This document shows positions 51,782-61,572 of a stretch of 64,000 nucleotides of DNA, one piece after another; position 1 is the stretch's first letter, and each line of letters begins with the position of its first letter. Position numbers and translations under genes: made by a program. The stretch comes from Chryseobacterium sp. SORGH_AS_0447. Lineage in GTDB: Bacteria; Bacteroidota; Bacteroidia; Flavobacteriales; Weeksellaceae. The DNA lies in NCBI RefSeq assembly GCF_030818695.1, contig NZ_JAUTAR010000001.1, positions 620,001 through 684,000 on the forward strand. The letters run 5' to 3'. The notes beneath the pieces are model-generated. The model did no database searches, had not been told where the DNA came from, and saw nothing but the letters and a program-made list of their open reading frames with translations.

Positions 51782-52411
51782 TTACGGAATATTCAGATAT
51801 TTATGCGTCTGAACCGAAGCCCTCCATTCAGGGTGCTCCAGAATAAAATCTGTAATTTTTGGATACATTTCATCCCGCTTGCTCCATTCGCTCTGAAGAT
51901 ACAAAGTACAGTTTGCAGAAACTTTCGCCGCCTGTTCCTGCGCAAATTTAAAATCGTTGTTATTGAAAACGATAACTTTAAGTTCGTGGGCCCTGGCATA
52001 GATTTCTTCTTTCGGAAGCCCGGTTTTTTTAGGTGAAAGCGTAATCCAGTCGATCTGCCCGCTCATCGGATAAGCTCCTGAAGTTTCAATGTGAACGGTG
52101 CAGCCAAGGGCTTTTAACCTGGAAGTTAACACATCAAGATTCCACATTAAAGGCTCTCCGCCTGTTAAAACAATAGTTTTGCAGTGCCTTGCCGCTGTTT
52201 CTGCAATTTCTTGTGCATTCATCAGCGGATGCAGGGTCGGATCCCAGCTTTCTTTTACATCACACCAATGGCACCCGACATCGCAGCCGCCCAATCGAAT
52301 AAAGTATGCTGCTTTTCCGGTATGTGCCCCTTCTCCCTGAAGAGTGTAAAAATGCTCCATCACCGGGAGCATTTTACCTTCTTTTAATAAAATATCTTCT
52401 TCTATTTTCAT
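51782..52411 (-). CDS. queE: 7-carboxy-7-deazaguanine synthase QueE
   Basis: A radical-SAM enzyme of queuosine (tRNA) biosynthesis, converting carboxy-tetrahydropterin to 7-carboxy-7-deazaguanine. The 209-aa chain has FYTLQGEGAHTGKAAYFIRL and the cluster motif CDVGCHWCD (C-x3-C-x2-C), plus TGGEPLMW. The frame is open to 52450, but ATG 52411 begins the family N-terminus and lies 8 nt after the folD stop. Third gene of the pgi-folD-queE unit. Confidence 0.94.
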   Translation of the reverse strand: MKIEEDILLKEGKMLPVMEHFYTLQGEGAHTGKAAYFIRLGGCDVGCHWCDVKESWDPTLHPLMNAQEIAETAARHCKTIVLTGGEPLMWNLDVLTSRLKALGCTVHIETSGAYPMSGQIDWITLSPKKTGLPKEEIYARAHELKVIVFNNNDFKFAQEQAAKVSANCTLYLQSEWSKRDEMYPKITDFILEHPEWRASVQTHKYLNIP

Positions 52412-52418
52412 TTTACAA

Positions 52419-53303
52419 TTAGTCGTTATAGACCGAAGTTTTGTAAGCAATGATGGTATTTTTCATCAGCATTGCTCTGGTCATAGGCCCAACACCTCCC
52501 GGTACCGGCGTGATCCAGCTTGCTTTTGCAGCGCAGCTGTCGAAATCCACATCACCTGCCAGGTAATATCCTTTTGGAGAATCGTTGTCTACTCTTGTAA
52601 TCCCTACGTCCACGATTACGGCTCCTTCCTTGATCATATCTCCTTTCAGGAAATGAGGATCTCCCAGGGCGGTAATAACGATGTCTGCCTTTTTAGTATA
52701 TTCTTCGATGTCTTTCGTATAAGAGTGAGTAAGGGTAACGGTAGAATTTCCCGGAAAATCTTTTCTTCCCATCAGAATACTCATTGGTCTTCCTACGATT
52801 TTGCTTCTTCCGATAATGACACAGTCTTTCCCTTTTGTTTCAATATTATATCTTTCTAATAACGTTAAAATCCCAAACGGGGTAGCCGGTAAAAAAGTAT
52901 CCATTTCCAAGGCCATCCTTCCGAAATTTTCCGGGTGGAAGCCATCTACGTCTTTTCTTGGGTCGATGGCGTTAATGATTTTTTCCTGATCGATCTGGTC
53001 CGGCAAAGGAAGCTGAACGATAAACCCGTCCACTGCTTTCGACTTGTTCAATTCATCAATTTTTTCCAATAATTCAGATTCGGAAACCGTGCTTGGAAAT
53101 TTTACAAGGCTCGACTGAAATCCTACTTCCTCACAGTCTTTTACTTTGGAATTCACATACGCTTTGCTCGCTCCGTTGTTCCCCACCAGAATGGCTACCA
53201 AATGCGGGGCTCTTCTTTTTCCGGCAACGATTTTTTCAACCTCAGCCTTGATTTCCTGTTTTATTTCTTTGGATATTTTTAATCCGTCAAGAATTTCTGC
53301 CAT
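52419..53303 (-). CDS. folD: Methylenetetrahydrofolate dehydrogenase/cyclohydrolase FolD
   Basis: Bifunctional one-carbon enzyme (NADP-dependent oxidation of methylene-THF and hydrolysis to formyl-THF). The 294-aa length is typical. The signature DGFIVQLPLPDQI, the catalytic lysine in AYVNSKVKDCEEVG and the cofactor motif GRSKIVGRPMSILM are clear; PVPGGVGPMT marks the C-terminus. It lies between pgi and queE with 8-nt gaps on both sides. Confidence 0.96.
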   Translation of the reverse strand: MAEILDGLKISKEIKQEIKAEVEKIVAGKRRAPHLVAILVGNNGASKAYVNSKVKDCEEVGFQSSLVKFPSTVSESELLEKIDELNKSKAVDGFIVQLPLPDQIDQEKIINAIDPRKDVDGFHPENFGRMALEMDTFLPATPFGILTLLERYNIETKGKDCVIIGRSKIVGRPMSILMGRKDFPGNSTVTLTHSYTKDIEEYTKKADIVITALGDPHFLKGDMIKEGAVIVDVGITRVDNDSPKGYYLAGDVDFDSCAAKASWITPVPGGVGPMTRAMLMKNTIIAYKTSVYND

Positions 53304-53311
53304 TTTTACTT

Positions 53312-54952
53312 TTATTTATTAGATTTATAATAATTAATCAGTCCGTTGGTTGAAGTATCATGAGAGGTAACCGTCTCATTGCTTTCAAGTTCCGGTAAGA
53401 TTTTATTAGCTAAAACTTTTCCTAATTCCACTCCGAACTGGTCGAAACTGAAAATATTCCAGATCACACCCTGTACGAAAATCTTGTGCTCATACAACGC
53501 AATCAGTTGTCCTAATGAAAAAGGAGTTAATTCGTTGAATAAAAAAGAGTTGGTAGGAGTATTTCCGTGGAAGACCTTATAATTTAACAGGAATTCGATT
53601 TCTTCATCGGATTTTCCTGATGCTTTAAGTTCTGCCTCAACTTCTTCTTCCGTTTTCCCGAAAGCAAGGGCTTCGGTCTGGGCAAAGAAATTGGCCAGTA
53701 ATTTATCCTGATGGTCGGCCACTTTATTCGGGCTTTTTGCATAAGCAATAAAATCAGCCGGAATCAATTCTGTTCCCTGGTGGATCAGCTGATAGAATGC
53801 GTGCTGTCCGTTGGTTCCAGGCTCTCCCCAGATGATCGGTCCCGTTTCATAATCTACAAACTCCCCGTTACGGTCTACACATTTTCCGTTGCTTTCCATA
53901 TCGCCCTGCTGAAAATAAGCCGGGAAACGGTCTAAATATTGAGAGTAGGGAAGGATAGCATAAGTGGTTGCCGCATAGAAATTGCGGTACCAGATTCCGA
54001 TAAGTCCCATGAGAACAGGAATGTTTTCTGAGAAGTCTGCGGTCTGGAAATGCTGGTCGGTATCATAAGCTCCTCTTAACAGCTGCTCAAAATTTTCGTA
54101 ACCTACCGCCAGCACGATGCTTAAGCCGATGGCACTCCAAAGGGAATATCTTCCGCCAACCCAATCCCAGAATTCAAAGATATTCTCTTCTGCAATTCCG
54201 AAATCTTTAACGGCCTGGACATTAGTAGATAAAGCAACAAAGTGTTTTGCTACATCTTCCTGTTTTCCAGCTTTTAAAAACCAGTCTCTTGCCGAATGGG
54301 CATTGGTCATGGTCTCCTGGGTGGTAAATGTTTTGGAAGCGATGATGAATAAAGTGGTCTCAGGATTTAAGTTCTTTACCACTTCTGCGAGATGATTACC
54401 ATCCACATTGGAAACAAAGTGAACGTTTAATCTTGTTTTAAAATGCTTAAGCGCAGAAACAACCATTACCGGTCCCAGATCCGAACCTCCGATCCCGATA
54501 TTCACTACATCCGTAATCTCTTTTCCACTGAATCCTTTATGTGTTCCTGAAATAATGCTTTCGGAAAAAGATTTCATATGATCCAGCACCCTTTTAATTT
54601 GAGGCTTGATATTTTCCCCGTCTACCAGAATTTCTTTATCCGAAAAATCCCTTAAAGCCGTATGCAATACTGCTCTTCCTTCCGTTTCGTTGATCTTATC
54701 ACCGGAAAACATTTTGGAAATGGCGTCTTTCAGCTGGCATTCTTCTGCCAGATTCAGCAGAATGTTTTTTGTTTTGGAATCCAGCAGGTTTTTAGAATAA
54801 TCAAACAAAAAGTTGGTTCTCTTGATTGAAAATTCGTTAAAACGGTTGGGATTGTATTCAAAAAGGCTTCTCAGATCGAAGTCATTATTGGCAAACTGTT
54901 CATCCAGCGCTTTCCAGCTATTGGTTTGGGTCGGGTTTATTTTCGATAGCAT
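53312..54952 (-). CDS. pgi: Glucose-6-phosphate isomerase
   Basis: Interconverts glucose-6-phosphate and fructose-6-phosphate. The 546-aa chain matches the long bacterial/eukaryotic type, with [17 protein letters not shown], the signature [16 protein letters not shown], and [12 protein letters not shown]. First gene of a tightly packed operon with folD and queE. Confidence 0.97.
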   Translation of the reverse strand: MLSKINPTQTNSWKALDEQFANNDFDLRSLFEYNPNRFNEFSIKRTNFLFDYSKNLLDSKTKNILLNLAEECQLKDAISKMFSGDKINETEGRAVLHTALRDFSDKEILVDGENIKPQIKRVLDHMKSFSESIISGTHKGFSGKEITDVVNIGIGGSDLGPVMVVSALKHFKTRLNVHFVSNVDGNHLAEVVKNLNPETTLFIIASKTFTTQETMTNAHSARDWFLKAGKQEDVAKHFVALSTNVQAVKDFGIAEENIFEFWDWVGGRYSLWSAIGLSIVLAVGYENFEQLLRGAYDTDQHFQTADFSENIPVLMGLIGIWYRNFYAATTYAILPYSQYLDRFPAYFQQGDMESNGKCVDRNGEFVDYETGPIIWGEPGTNGQHAFYQLIHQGTELIPADFIAYAKSPNKVADHQDKLLANFFAQTEALAFGKTEEEVEAELKASGKSDEEIEFLLNYKVFHGNTPTNSFLFNELTPFSLGQLIALYEHKIFVQGVIWNIFSFDQFGVELGKVLANKILPELESNETVTSHDTSTNGLINYYKSNK

Positions 54953-55077
54953 ATATTTAGAAATTAAGGTGTTAGGGTTTCGGATTCAGGATCTTTAAAT
55001 ACCGAATCCTTCCGCAACATTATTGATGTGCAAATTTACGGAATTTTACTCCAATGATGTTAATGGATGATTAAAAA

Positions 55078-55926
55078 TCAGTTGGTGAGTTCCAATTCAA
55101 TTCCGACATTTCCGATCCCTTTGTTTGGATTTTGTGATCCGTTTTTGAATTGCCAGTTTTCACCGGATAGGTTGCCAATGATAATATTTTTTTGGTATTC
55201 TGTAACAGAGCCGATCAGCGGATCGTGTGCTTTCATATCTTGTTGCTCTCCATTTAAAGTCATTATTTTGTGATAGGAATTTTCTTCATTCAATATCCAT
55301 TCAAATGCTACAATAATTCCTTGGTCAGGAAAAAGAAACGGCTTTGGAAAAATGTATTTTGTAAGTTTTTTCTTTTTATAGCAGGTAACAATAACCGATT
55401 TGTACAGATCACCCGGTAGACCATTTTCATCATAATAAATGTTGACTTTTATTGTAGCTGACGTCTTTGCGTTGAACCTTGAATAAAAACTTAGGGATTT
55501 AATAAATAAGGGTTCAGCAGAAATGTTGTTTCGGAATTCTTTACCGACCATCCAGATGGTATTATTAACACCGAAGAAAGTACCTTCTTGAGCCACTTTT
55601 CCCATTGTAAAGGTCTTGGATAGCTTAGGTTTGATAATTTGAACTTCATCAATCTCAAGATATTTAGGCTTCAGAAAGTAAATATTCTGATTTTTGTTAA
55701 CCTTCAGGTTTTCATATCCGTAAGATTGGATTTCTGATATTTTTTCTTCCTGTTCAATATTAGCTGTACCGTTTTCTTCAGCATTGATGTAATAATCTTT
55801 GTCTTTTAAAATAAGTTTTGCGTACGGTACAGGTTTCTGGTTTTCTGCATCTAAAACTTTGATCTGAGTTTGGGAAAAAAGTAAGGCAAACGCAGTCAGA
55901 AGTGACATAATAATTAGTTTTCTCAT
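55078..55926 (-). CDS. Secreted protein with carboxypeptidase-regulatory-like N-terminus
   Basis: A 282-aa exported protein (MRKLIIMSLLTAFALLFSQT). Residues about 20-75 have the beta-sandwich pattern of carboxypeptidase-D regulatory domains (TQIKVLDAENQKPVPYAKLI, then NGTANIEQ). The rest (SLSFYSRFNAKTSATIKVNI, GIIVAFEWI) is beta-rich and unassigned. An in-frame TTG at 55929 precedes the chosen ATG. It is divergent from the GH125 gene and stands alone. Confidence 0.78.
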   Translation of the reverse strand: MRKLIIMSLLTAFALLFSQTQIKVLDAENQKPVPYAKLILKDKDYYINAEENGTANIEQEEKISEIQSYGYENLKVNKNQNIYFLKPKYLEIDEVQIIKPKLSKTFTMGKVAQEGTFFGVNNTIWMVGKEFRNNISAEPLFIKSLSFYSRFNAKTSATIKVNIYYDENGLPGDLYKSVIVTCYKKKKLTKYIFPKPFLFPDQGIIVAFEWILNEENSYHKIMTLNGEQQDMKAHDPLIGSVTEYQKNIIIGNLSGENWQFKNGSQNPNKGIGNVGIELELTN

Positions 55927-56058
55927 CAAGTTATAGTTTTTTGTTAGTTAACGGATTTTTTAAAAATTTATTGAATAACCCTTAATTTTAAAATGCTTGA
56001 TGACGAAATGTACATATGTGCTTGGGAATTATTATTTTTAAATTTAAATTGCTCACCC

Positions 56059-57495
56059 ATGGCTCTATTCAACAGACGCGAATTTATAAAGAAATCATCA
56101 TTAGGTTTTGGCTTTGCAGCTCTGCCTGTTCCAATTAAGATTTTATGGGGGACCGATTATATCTCGAAACGTCCAAAGCTGAGCGAAAGAAAATTTACTT
56201 CTGAAGCCGTTGAGAAGACAATCCGAGCTATAAAGAAATCCATTGCCGACGAAGAACTGGCCTGGATGTTTGAGAACTGCTTTCCCAACACACTCGATAC
56301 GACGGTAAAATTTTATGAGAAGAATGGCAAGCCTTTTACTTACGTCATTACGGGTGATATCGATGCCATGTGGCTGCGTGATTCGTCAGCGCAGGTTTAC
56401 CCTTATTTAAGTCTTGCCAATGAAGATGAAAAACTGAAAAGTCTGCTAAAAGGTGTTATCAATAAACAGATAGAATGTGTTCTCCTCGATCCGTATGCGA
56501 ATGCGTTTTTTAATGATGCTTCCAAAATCAGCGAGTGGAAAAATGACCTTACGGAAATGAAACCGGGAATTCATGAGCGGAAATGGGAGGTGGATTCGTT
56601 GTGTTATGTCATGCGCTTGTCTTATAATTACTGGAAGGTAACGGGAGACGCTTCTGTTTTTGATAACGACTGGAAAAAAGCCATGCTTCTGATCCAGAAG
56701 ACTTTTAGGGAACAGCAGCGGAAAGAATCAAAAGGACCGTATAAATTTCAAAGATCGAACGGAAATCCGCTGGATACCCAGTTTGCAGGAGGCTACGGTA
56801 ATCCGACGAAAAAAGTGGGGTTAATTCATTCGATGTTCAGACCTTCGGATGATGCCACCTTTTATCCTTTTTTAATTTCTTCCAATATGTTCGCAGTAGT
56901 TTCTTTACGGGAAACGGCGGAAATTTTTTCAAAAGTTTTTCATGATGAAAATGCTTCTGCTCAGTTCATAAATTTAGCTCAGGAAGTAGATGATGCCATC
57001 CAAAAATATGCTGTTTTAAATCATCCGTCAGCCGGAAAGATCTATGCACTGGAAATTGACGGTTTCGGAAACGGACTGTTTATGGACGATGCCAATGTTC
57101 CGAATTTATTATCCATTCCTTATTTGGGCTACCGGTCTAAAGAAGATGCCATTTATAAGAATACAAGAAAATTTTCTTTGAGCAAAGCCAACCCGTGGTA
57201 CAGCGAAGGGAAATTTGCCAAAGGAATCGGAGGCCCGCATATCGGCGAACATAAAATCTGGCCGCTTGGGCTGATTATGCAGGCTTTAACTACCGACGAC
57301 AAGGAAGAAATTGTTTCCTGTTTAAAAATGCTGAAAGCTACCCACGCCGGAACAGGATTTATCCATGAATCCTTTGATGTCGATAACCCGAAAGATTTTA
57401 CAAGATCCTGGTTTGCCTGGGCAAATACGCTTTTTGGCGAACTGATCCTTCATCTCCACCGGACGAATCCTGAAATCCTGAAAAGGAAATTTTAA
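56059..57495 (+). CDS. GH125 exo-alpha-1,6-mannosidase-like hydrolase, Tat-exported
   Basis: A 478-aa metal-independent glycoside hydrolase of family 125 (formerly DUF1237), which removes alpha-1,6-linked mannose. Motifs include TGDIDAMWLRDSSAQVYPYL, SMFRPSDDATFYPFL, DDANVPNLLSIPYLGY, GGPHIGEHKIWPLGL and GFIHESFDVDNPKDFTRSWF. The N-terminus MALFNRREFIKKSSLGFGFA carries a twin-arginine pattern (RREFIKK), so the folded enzyme is likely exported by Tat. The frame is open from 55993, but that would mask the Tat signal. No mannan-utilisation cluster is adjacent. Confidence 0.9.
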   Translation: MALFNRREFIKKSSLGFGFAALPVPIKILWGTDYISKRPKLSERKFTSEAVEKTIRAIKKSIADEELAWMFENCFPNTLDTTVKFYEKNGKPFTYVITGDIDAMWLRDSSAQVYPYLSLANEDEKLKSLLKGVINKQIECVLLDPYANAFFNDASKISEWKNDLTEMKPGIHERKWEVDSLCYVMRLSYNYWKVTGDASVFDNDWKKAMLLIQKTFREQQRKESKGPYKFQRSNGNPLDTQFAGGYGNPTKKVGLIHSMFRPSDDATFYPFLISSNMFAVVSLRETAEIFSKVFHDENASAQFINLAQEVDDAIQKYAVLNHPSAGKIYALEIDGFGNGLFMDDANVPNLLSIPYLGYRSKEDAIYKNTRKFSLSKANPWYSEGKFAKGIGGPHIGEHKIWPLGLIMQALTTDDKEEIVSCLKMLKATHAGTGFIHESFDVDNPKDFTRSWFAWANTLFGELILHLHRTNPEILKRKF

Positions 57496-57497
57496 AG

Positions 57498-57527
57498 ATA
57501 AACCTCCGGGTTGCCAGAGGTTTATTT
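57498..57527 (+). terminator. Terminator of the GH125 gene
   Basis: 9-bp stem (57498-57506 with 57517-57525), short T-rich tail. Confidence 0.7.
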
Positions 57528-57570
57528 GTAAAACTTACAATATATATAAATAACCAAAGGTTATGATCGC

Positions 57571-58476
57571 TTATATTTCTGTGCTTGGTTCTTGTTTTTT
57601 TGCAGGTTTTCTTCTTTTTACCATAAAAACAATTACGGTTCCAATCAGTAGAAACGGCCAGACAGCTACCAGCCCGACAATAATTTTCTGGATCAGGTAA
57701 AACCCTTCTACAAATGCTGATTTCAGGCTGTAAAGAAAATCAAAGGTATATTGATCATCAATGCTTTCGGTATTGGTAAGGGCGATCGTTGCTATTCTTA
57801 CTTTAGGCTCTTTAATGTAGATATCAACAGTACTGTACTTCAGCTGATCCGTTACATCCATATTGGCCATCTGCTGTAGATTGTCCTCTGCCATATTATT
57901 GTTGCTCATATTCACTTTATCCTTATTGGTCTTGAGCTGATTAATATTTTCTCCGGTTTTTTTTATCCTTTTTCCTTCCAGTTCAGCGTATTTTATCCCC
58001 GACGTAACGTCTTCCGCATTGATCGACCGGGAATTTAGGAACAGTTTTTTATTGTTCACCAAAGTCAGCAGTTCCCCGAGCCGGGCTGTCGGAACCCTTA
58101 CTTTCATGGTATTTTCAGATTGGTACTTTTTAACGAGCACCGCTTCTTCATCCGATGTATTGTAAGTATTTTCAGAAACAACATTGCTTTTCAGATCGCT
58201 GTGCGTTACAAAACCGCCCAATTCCTGAACCGATTTTTCAATGGAAATAGTTGCGTCATATACGTCTTTTACTTCCATATTCACTTCTGCTGTTTTAATG
58301 AACTGCTTGTCTTTTACTTTCATGGTAGCCGCTGAATAAATGCTGTCTGAGATCACCATGGCGGAATCTTTGGTTGCGTTGGCTTCGTAATCTGCTGTAG
58401 TTTCTCCTTTTTTGCATGAATATATTCCTAGTAGAAGAATTCCTGCCAATGATAATCTGATGTACGTTGTTTTCAT
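57571..58476 (-). CDS. DUF4349 lipoprotein with C-terminal membrane anchor
   Basis: A 301-aa protein with a lipobox signal peptide (MKTTYIRLSLAGILLLGIYS, C21). The DUF4349 domain follows (FIKTAEVNMEVKDVYDATIS, LGGFVTHSDLKSNV, MKVRVPTARLGELLTLVNN), then a coiled-coil stretch and a transmembrane segment near residues 255-287 with a basic tail (KRRKPAKK). Family function is unknown; anchoring at both ends suggests a periplasmic role at the inner membrane. It is divergent from the acyl-CoA dehydrogenase gene. Confidence 0.87.
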   Translation of the reverse strand: MKTTYIRLSLAGILLLGIYSCKKGETTADYEANATKDSAMVISDSIYSAATMKVKDKQFIKTAEVNMEVKDVYDATISIEKSVQELGGFVTHSDLKSNVVSENTYNTSDEEAVLVKKYQSENTMKVRVPTARLGELLTLVNNKKLFLNSRSINAEDVTSGIKYAELEGKRIKKTGENINQLKTNKDKVNMSNNNMAEDNLQQMANMDVTDQLKYSTVDIYIKEPKVRIATIALTNTESIDDQYTFDFLYSLKSAFVEGFYLIQKIIVGLVAVWPFLLIGTVIVFMVKRRKPAKKQEPSTEI

Positions 58477-58681
58477 AAGTCTTATTTTTTAATGTTTGCT
58501 TATTCCAAAGTTCATAAGGAATCATTTGTAAAGCTTGAAAATCTCAGGTAAACATTCTGTAAAGAAATATTCTGTTTTAAATTTTTGAAAATCAACAGTT
58601 TGTAAAATGATCCTGATCATAAAGCCTTGTTTTCGGAGTAATTTTTGCTTATCTTTTACAAAATCAAACACAACCATTATT

Positions 58682-60040
58682 ATGTCTAATACCTTTTCTA
58701 AAATCAGAAATGCTATAGAATTATTCAGATCCATCGATTTTGACCAGCTGAGCACGATTTCCCAAAAAGTAAATCTTCCGAAACTGATGGAAAATTTCTC
58801 GAAACTGGATGATAAGCAACTTAAAGGAATGATGAAGATGTTGGATCCCAACCGTAAAAAGAAGGAGCTTCCGCCGATTGACGGTGATTTCTATGATGTT
58901 TCCCATACGTTAAGCGAGGAACATCGGGAAGTACAGCTGAAAGTGAGGGAGTTTATGGAGAAGGAAGTGAAGCCTTTGGTTAATCATTATTGGCTGAGAG
59001 ACGAATTTCCCCATGAGCTGATTCCGAAATTCGCGAAACTTAACATCTGTGGAGTCACTTATGAAGGCTACGGCTGTCCGGGAATGCCTTTTCTGATGGA
59101 AGGGGTTATTGCGATGGAAATGGCACGTATCGATGCTTCCATTGCCACCTTTTTCGGTGTGCAGTCCGGCCTGTCAATGGGTTCGATCTACATTTGCGGT
59201 TCGGAAGAACAGAAGCAGAAGTGGCTTCCGCAGATGCAGAAGTTTGAAAAGATCGGAGCATTTGGGCTTACGGAACCAGAGGTTGGCTCCGGAGCAGCGG
59301 GCGGATTAACGGTAACCTGCAAAAAAACACCGGAAGGATGGGTTTTAAACGGGCAGAAAAAATGGATTGGAAATGCCACATTTGCTGATGTTATTATTAT
59401 CTGGGCAAGAGACCTGGATGACGGAGAAGTAAAAGGCTTTATTGTTGAAAAAGATAATCCTGGATATTCTGTAGAGAAGATCAAAGGAAAAATGGCGCTG
59501 AGGATTGTTCAGAACGGTTTGATTACGCTAAAAGACTGTATCGTAACCGAAGAAAACAGGCTGCAGAATGCCAATTCCTTTAAAGATACGGCCAAAGTCC
59601 TGCGGATGACCAGGGCCGGCGTTGCATGGATGGCCACCGGCTGCGCGCGGGGTGCTTACGAAAGCGCTTTGGATTATACCCGGAAACGGGAACAGTTTGG
59701 AAAGCCGATTGCTTCTTTCCAGATGATCCAGGGCCACCTGGTGGAAATGCTGTCGAACCTTACGGCCATGCAGACGATGGTATTCCGGCTTTCGGAAATG
59801 CAGGATGAGGGAATTTTAAAAGATGAACATGCTTCGCTCGCAAAAGTATTCTGTACCATGAGAACCCGGGATATCGTTTCCAGGGCACGGGAAGTACTGG
59901 GCGGAAACGGCATCCTGCTGGAATACGATGTGGCCAGGTTTGTGGCCGATGCGGAAGCGATCTATTCCTATGAAGGAACCAAGGAGATCAATTCTCTAAT
60001 CGTCGGAAGATCGATTACGGGCTTCAGTGCGTTTGTCTGA
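58682..60040 (+). CDS. Acyl-CoA dehydrogenase, glutaryl-CoA dehydrogenase-like
   Basis: A 452-aa FAD enzyme. After an unusual 60-residue N-terminal extension (MSNTFSKIRNAIELFRSIDF and on) comes the acyl-CoA dehydrogenase fold: FGLTEPEVGSGAAGGLTVTC, WVLNGQKKWIGNATFADVII, REQFGKPIASFQMIQGHLVE, VLGGNGILLEYDVARF. The catalytic base is probably E431 in SYEGTKEINSLIVGR, the position used by glutaryl-CoA dehydrogenase. Best guess is lysine/tryptophan breakdown via glutaryl-CoA. The frame opens at 58607; ATG 58682 is preferred. Confidence 0.9.
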   Translation: MSNTFSKIRNAIELFRSIDFDQLSTISQKVNLPKLMENFSKLDDKQLKGMMKMLDPNRKKKELPPIDGDFYDVSHTLSEEHREVQLKVREFMEKEVKPLVNHYWLRDEFPHELIPKFAKLNICGVTYEGYGCPGMPFLMEGVIAMEMARIDASIATFFGVQSGLSMGSIYICGSEEQKQKWLPQMQKFEKIGAFGLTEPEVGSGAAGGLTVTCKKTPEGWVLNGQKKWIGNATFADVIIIWARDLDDGEVKGFIVEKDNPGYSVEKIKGKMALRIVQNGLITLKDCIVTEENRLQNANSFKDTAKVLRMTRAGVAWMATGCARGAYESALDYTRKREQFGKPIASFQMIQGHLVEMLSNLTAMQTMVFRLSEMQDEGILKDEHASLAKVFCTMRTRDIVSRAREVLGGNGILLEYDVARFVADAEAIYSYEGTKEINSLIVGRSITGFSAFV

Positions 60041-60161
60041 ATTTGAAAAGAGGAAAGATTGTGAGTTAATTTAAATCAATTATAAAACTAACTTGCTATT
60101 GCTCTCTATATCATTATCAGATTTACACAAAAGAACACAGCCACTTTGCGCATAATAAATA

Positions 60162-60194
60162 AAGCCTTCAGTTCAACCGAAGGCTTCTTTATTT
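60162..60194 (+). terminator. Terminator of the acyl-CoA dehydrogenase gene
   Basis: 8-bp stem (60162-60169 with 60179-60186), tail CTTTATTT. Confidence 0.7.
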
Positions 60195-60214
60195 ACAATA
60201 TTTCAAAGTATTGG

Positions 60215-60249
60215 AAAATTCACTTATGAAGCAAAATTCACCATTCACT
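60215..60249 (-). repeat. Dispersed AGTGAATGGT repeat, copy 3 (inverted)
   Basis: Read on the minus strand it starts AGTGAATGGTGAATTTTGCT and ends AAGTGAATTTT, close to the copies at 44187 and 44976. It abuts the end of the AI-2E transporter gene. Confidence 0.6.
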
Positions 60250-60252
60250 CCT

Positions 60253-61366
60253 CTAATCCATCTCTTTCAACGTGATATTCTTCGAGATTTTGTAGCTTTT
60301 CTTCTTGCGGTCGGGTGTTTCCTCTTCACCTAAGAGTTTTCCCCAAGGCTGCAGGCCCTCCACTCTTTCAAAAATAATTTTAATAATGGCAATGGCCGGG
60401 ATACACAGGAACATGCCTGCAATTCCCCAAAGATGTTCGCCGATAATGATTCCCAGAAAGGAAAACAAAGCATTGATTTTTACTTTGGAAACCCACTACG
60501 AAAGGAAGGACAATATTTCCGTCAATGATATGAACGCCGATATATCCGAGCGCTACATAAATGCAGGTGGACGGAGTCGCCGTGGCGAAGGCGATAAAAC
60601 AAGAGATTAAAAGACCGATGCAGATTCCCAAATAAGGAATGACATTAAGCAAGCCTGTCAGTACACCCAGCAAAATCGCATATTTTACACCTAATATGGT
60701 CAGGATAATGGAAGTTAAAGTAGAAACAATCAATACCTGAAGGCAAAGTCCGATGATGTATTTTTTAGTCATGATCCGTACTTCGCTTACAATCTCAAGA
60801 ACGCTGGCTTTATGTTTTTCGTTAAAGACGGTAATGATGAAATTATTTAAAACCCTTCGGTAATTTAGGATAAAGATGAAGAACAGGAGAAAAAATACGA
60901 CGAAACCTAGCCCTGTAGAAAATATCCCAAAGGTGAATCCTAGGATCACTCCGGTTGAAGAAAGGAGCTTACTGAGACCCTGGTCAATATAAGTCAGCTG
61001 CTGATCGATCTTTACGTGAAATGTTTTGGAAACCCAATGCTGAAGATCGTTTGCAACCGAATTAAACTGGTTTTTAAGATGGGGAATATCTTTGCTGAAA
61101 TCCGAAAGCTGTGAACCGAAGAAATAAATCAGTCCCATTAAAACAGCCAGCATAAGCATTAAAGATGCAATCGTAGATAATGTCCTTTTGAATTTAAGCC
61201 TTCTTTCCAGGAAGTTGGCAATCGGCAGGAATAGCATCGCCATGAGAAATGCCAGAAAAAACGGAGCGAGAATGCTTTCTCCTAAAGCCAGAAGATAGCC
61301 AAGACCGATGATGCTGATGATAACAAGCGTCAGTTTTACAAGGAAAGGAAGTCGAAATACATTCAT
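60253..61366 (-). pseudogene. AI-2E family (PerM/UPF0118) transporter, frameshifted
   Basis: A multi-pass membrane protein of the AI-2E exporter/PerM family, about 370 aa if repaired. The first part (from 61366) shows family motifs (GFVVFFLLFFIFILNYRRVL, LGVLTGLLNVIPYLGICIGL, GVHIIDGNIVLPFVVG). After FVVG the frame turns to nonsense. The proper continuation NALFSFLGIIIGEHLWGIAG is found in another frame ending at 60253. The AAA at 60489-60491 would need to be AA to restore FVVGSKVKINALFSFLG. Either a true single-base insertion or a sequencing error. Confidence 0.85.
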
Positions 61367-61520
61367 GATTTTTAATCTGTTTATAAAAATAATAAAAATC
61401 CTGTGAATTAAAGCATTAATATAAATTCACCCGGATTCTTTTGATGGCATTAGAAAATTCTGTGCCACAGCGTGGTACCATAAAACATATTTTCTTAATG
61501 TTCATCGTTGAATAAAATTA

Positions 61521-61549
61521 AAACACGTCCCAAAATCTGAGACGTGTTT
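61521..61549 (-). terminator. Terminator of lon
   Basis: Perfect 9-bp stem (61521-61529 with 61541-61549), followed on the minus strand by TTTTAATTTT. Confidence 0.8.
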
Positions 61550-61572
61550 GTGTATGTGAAATGATCTGTAAT

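Noticed and set aside
60305..60610. 101-codon plus-strand frame
   Set aside because: Antisense to the frameshifted AI-2E transporter, whose conserved protein motifs read on the minus strand.
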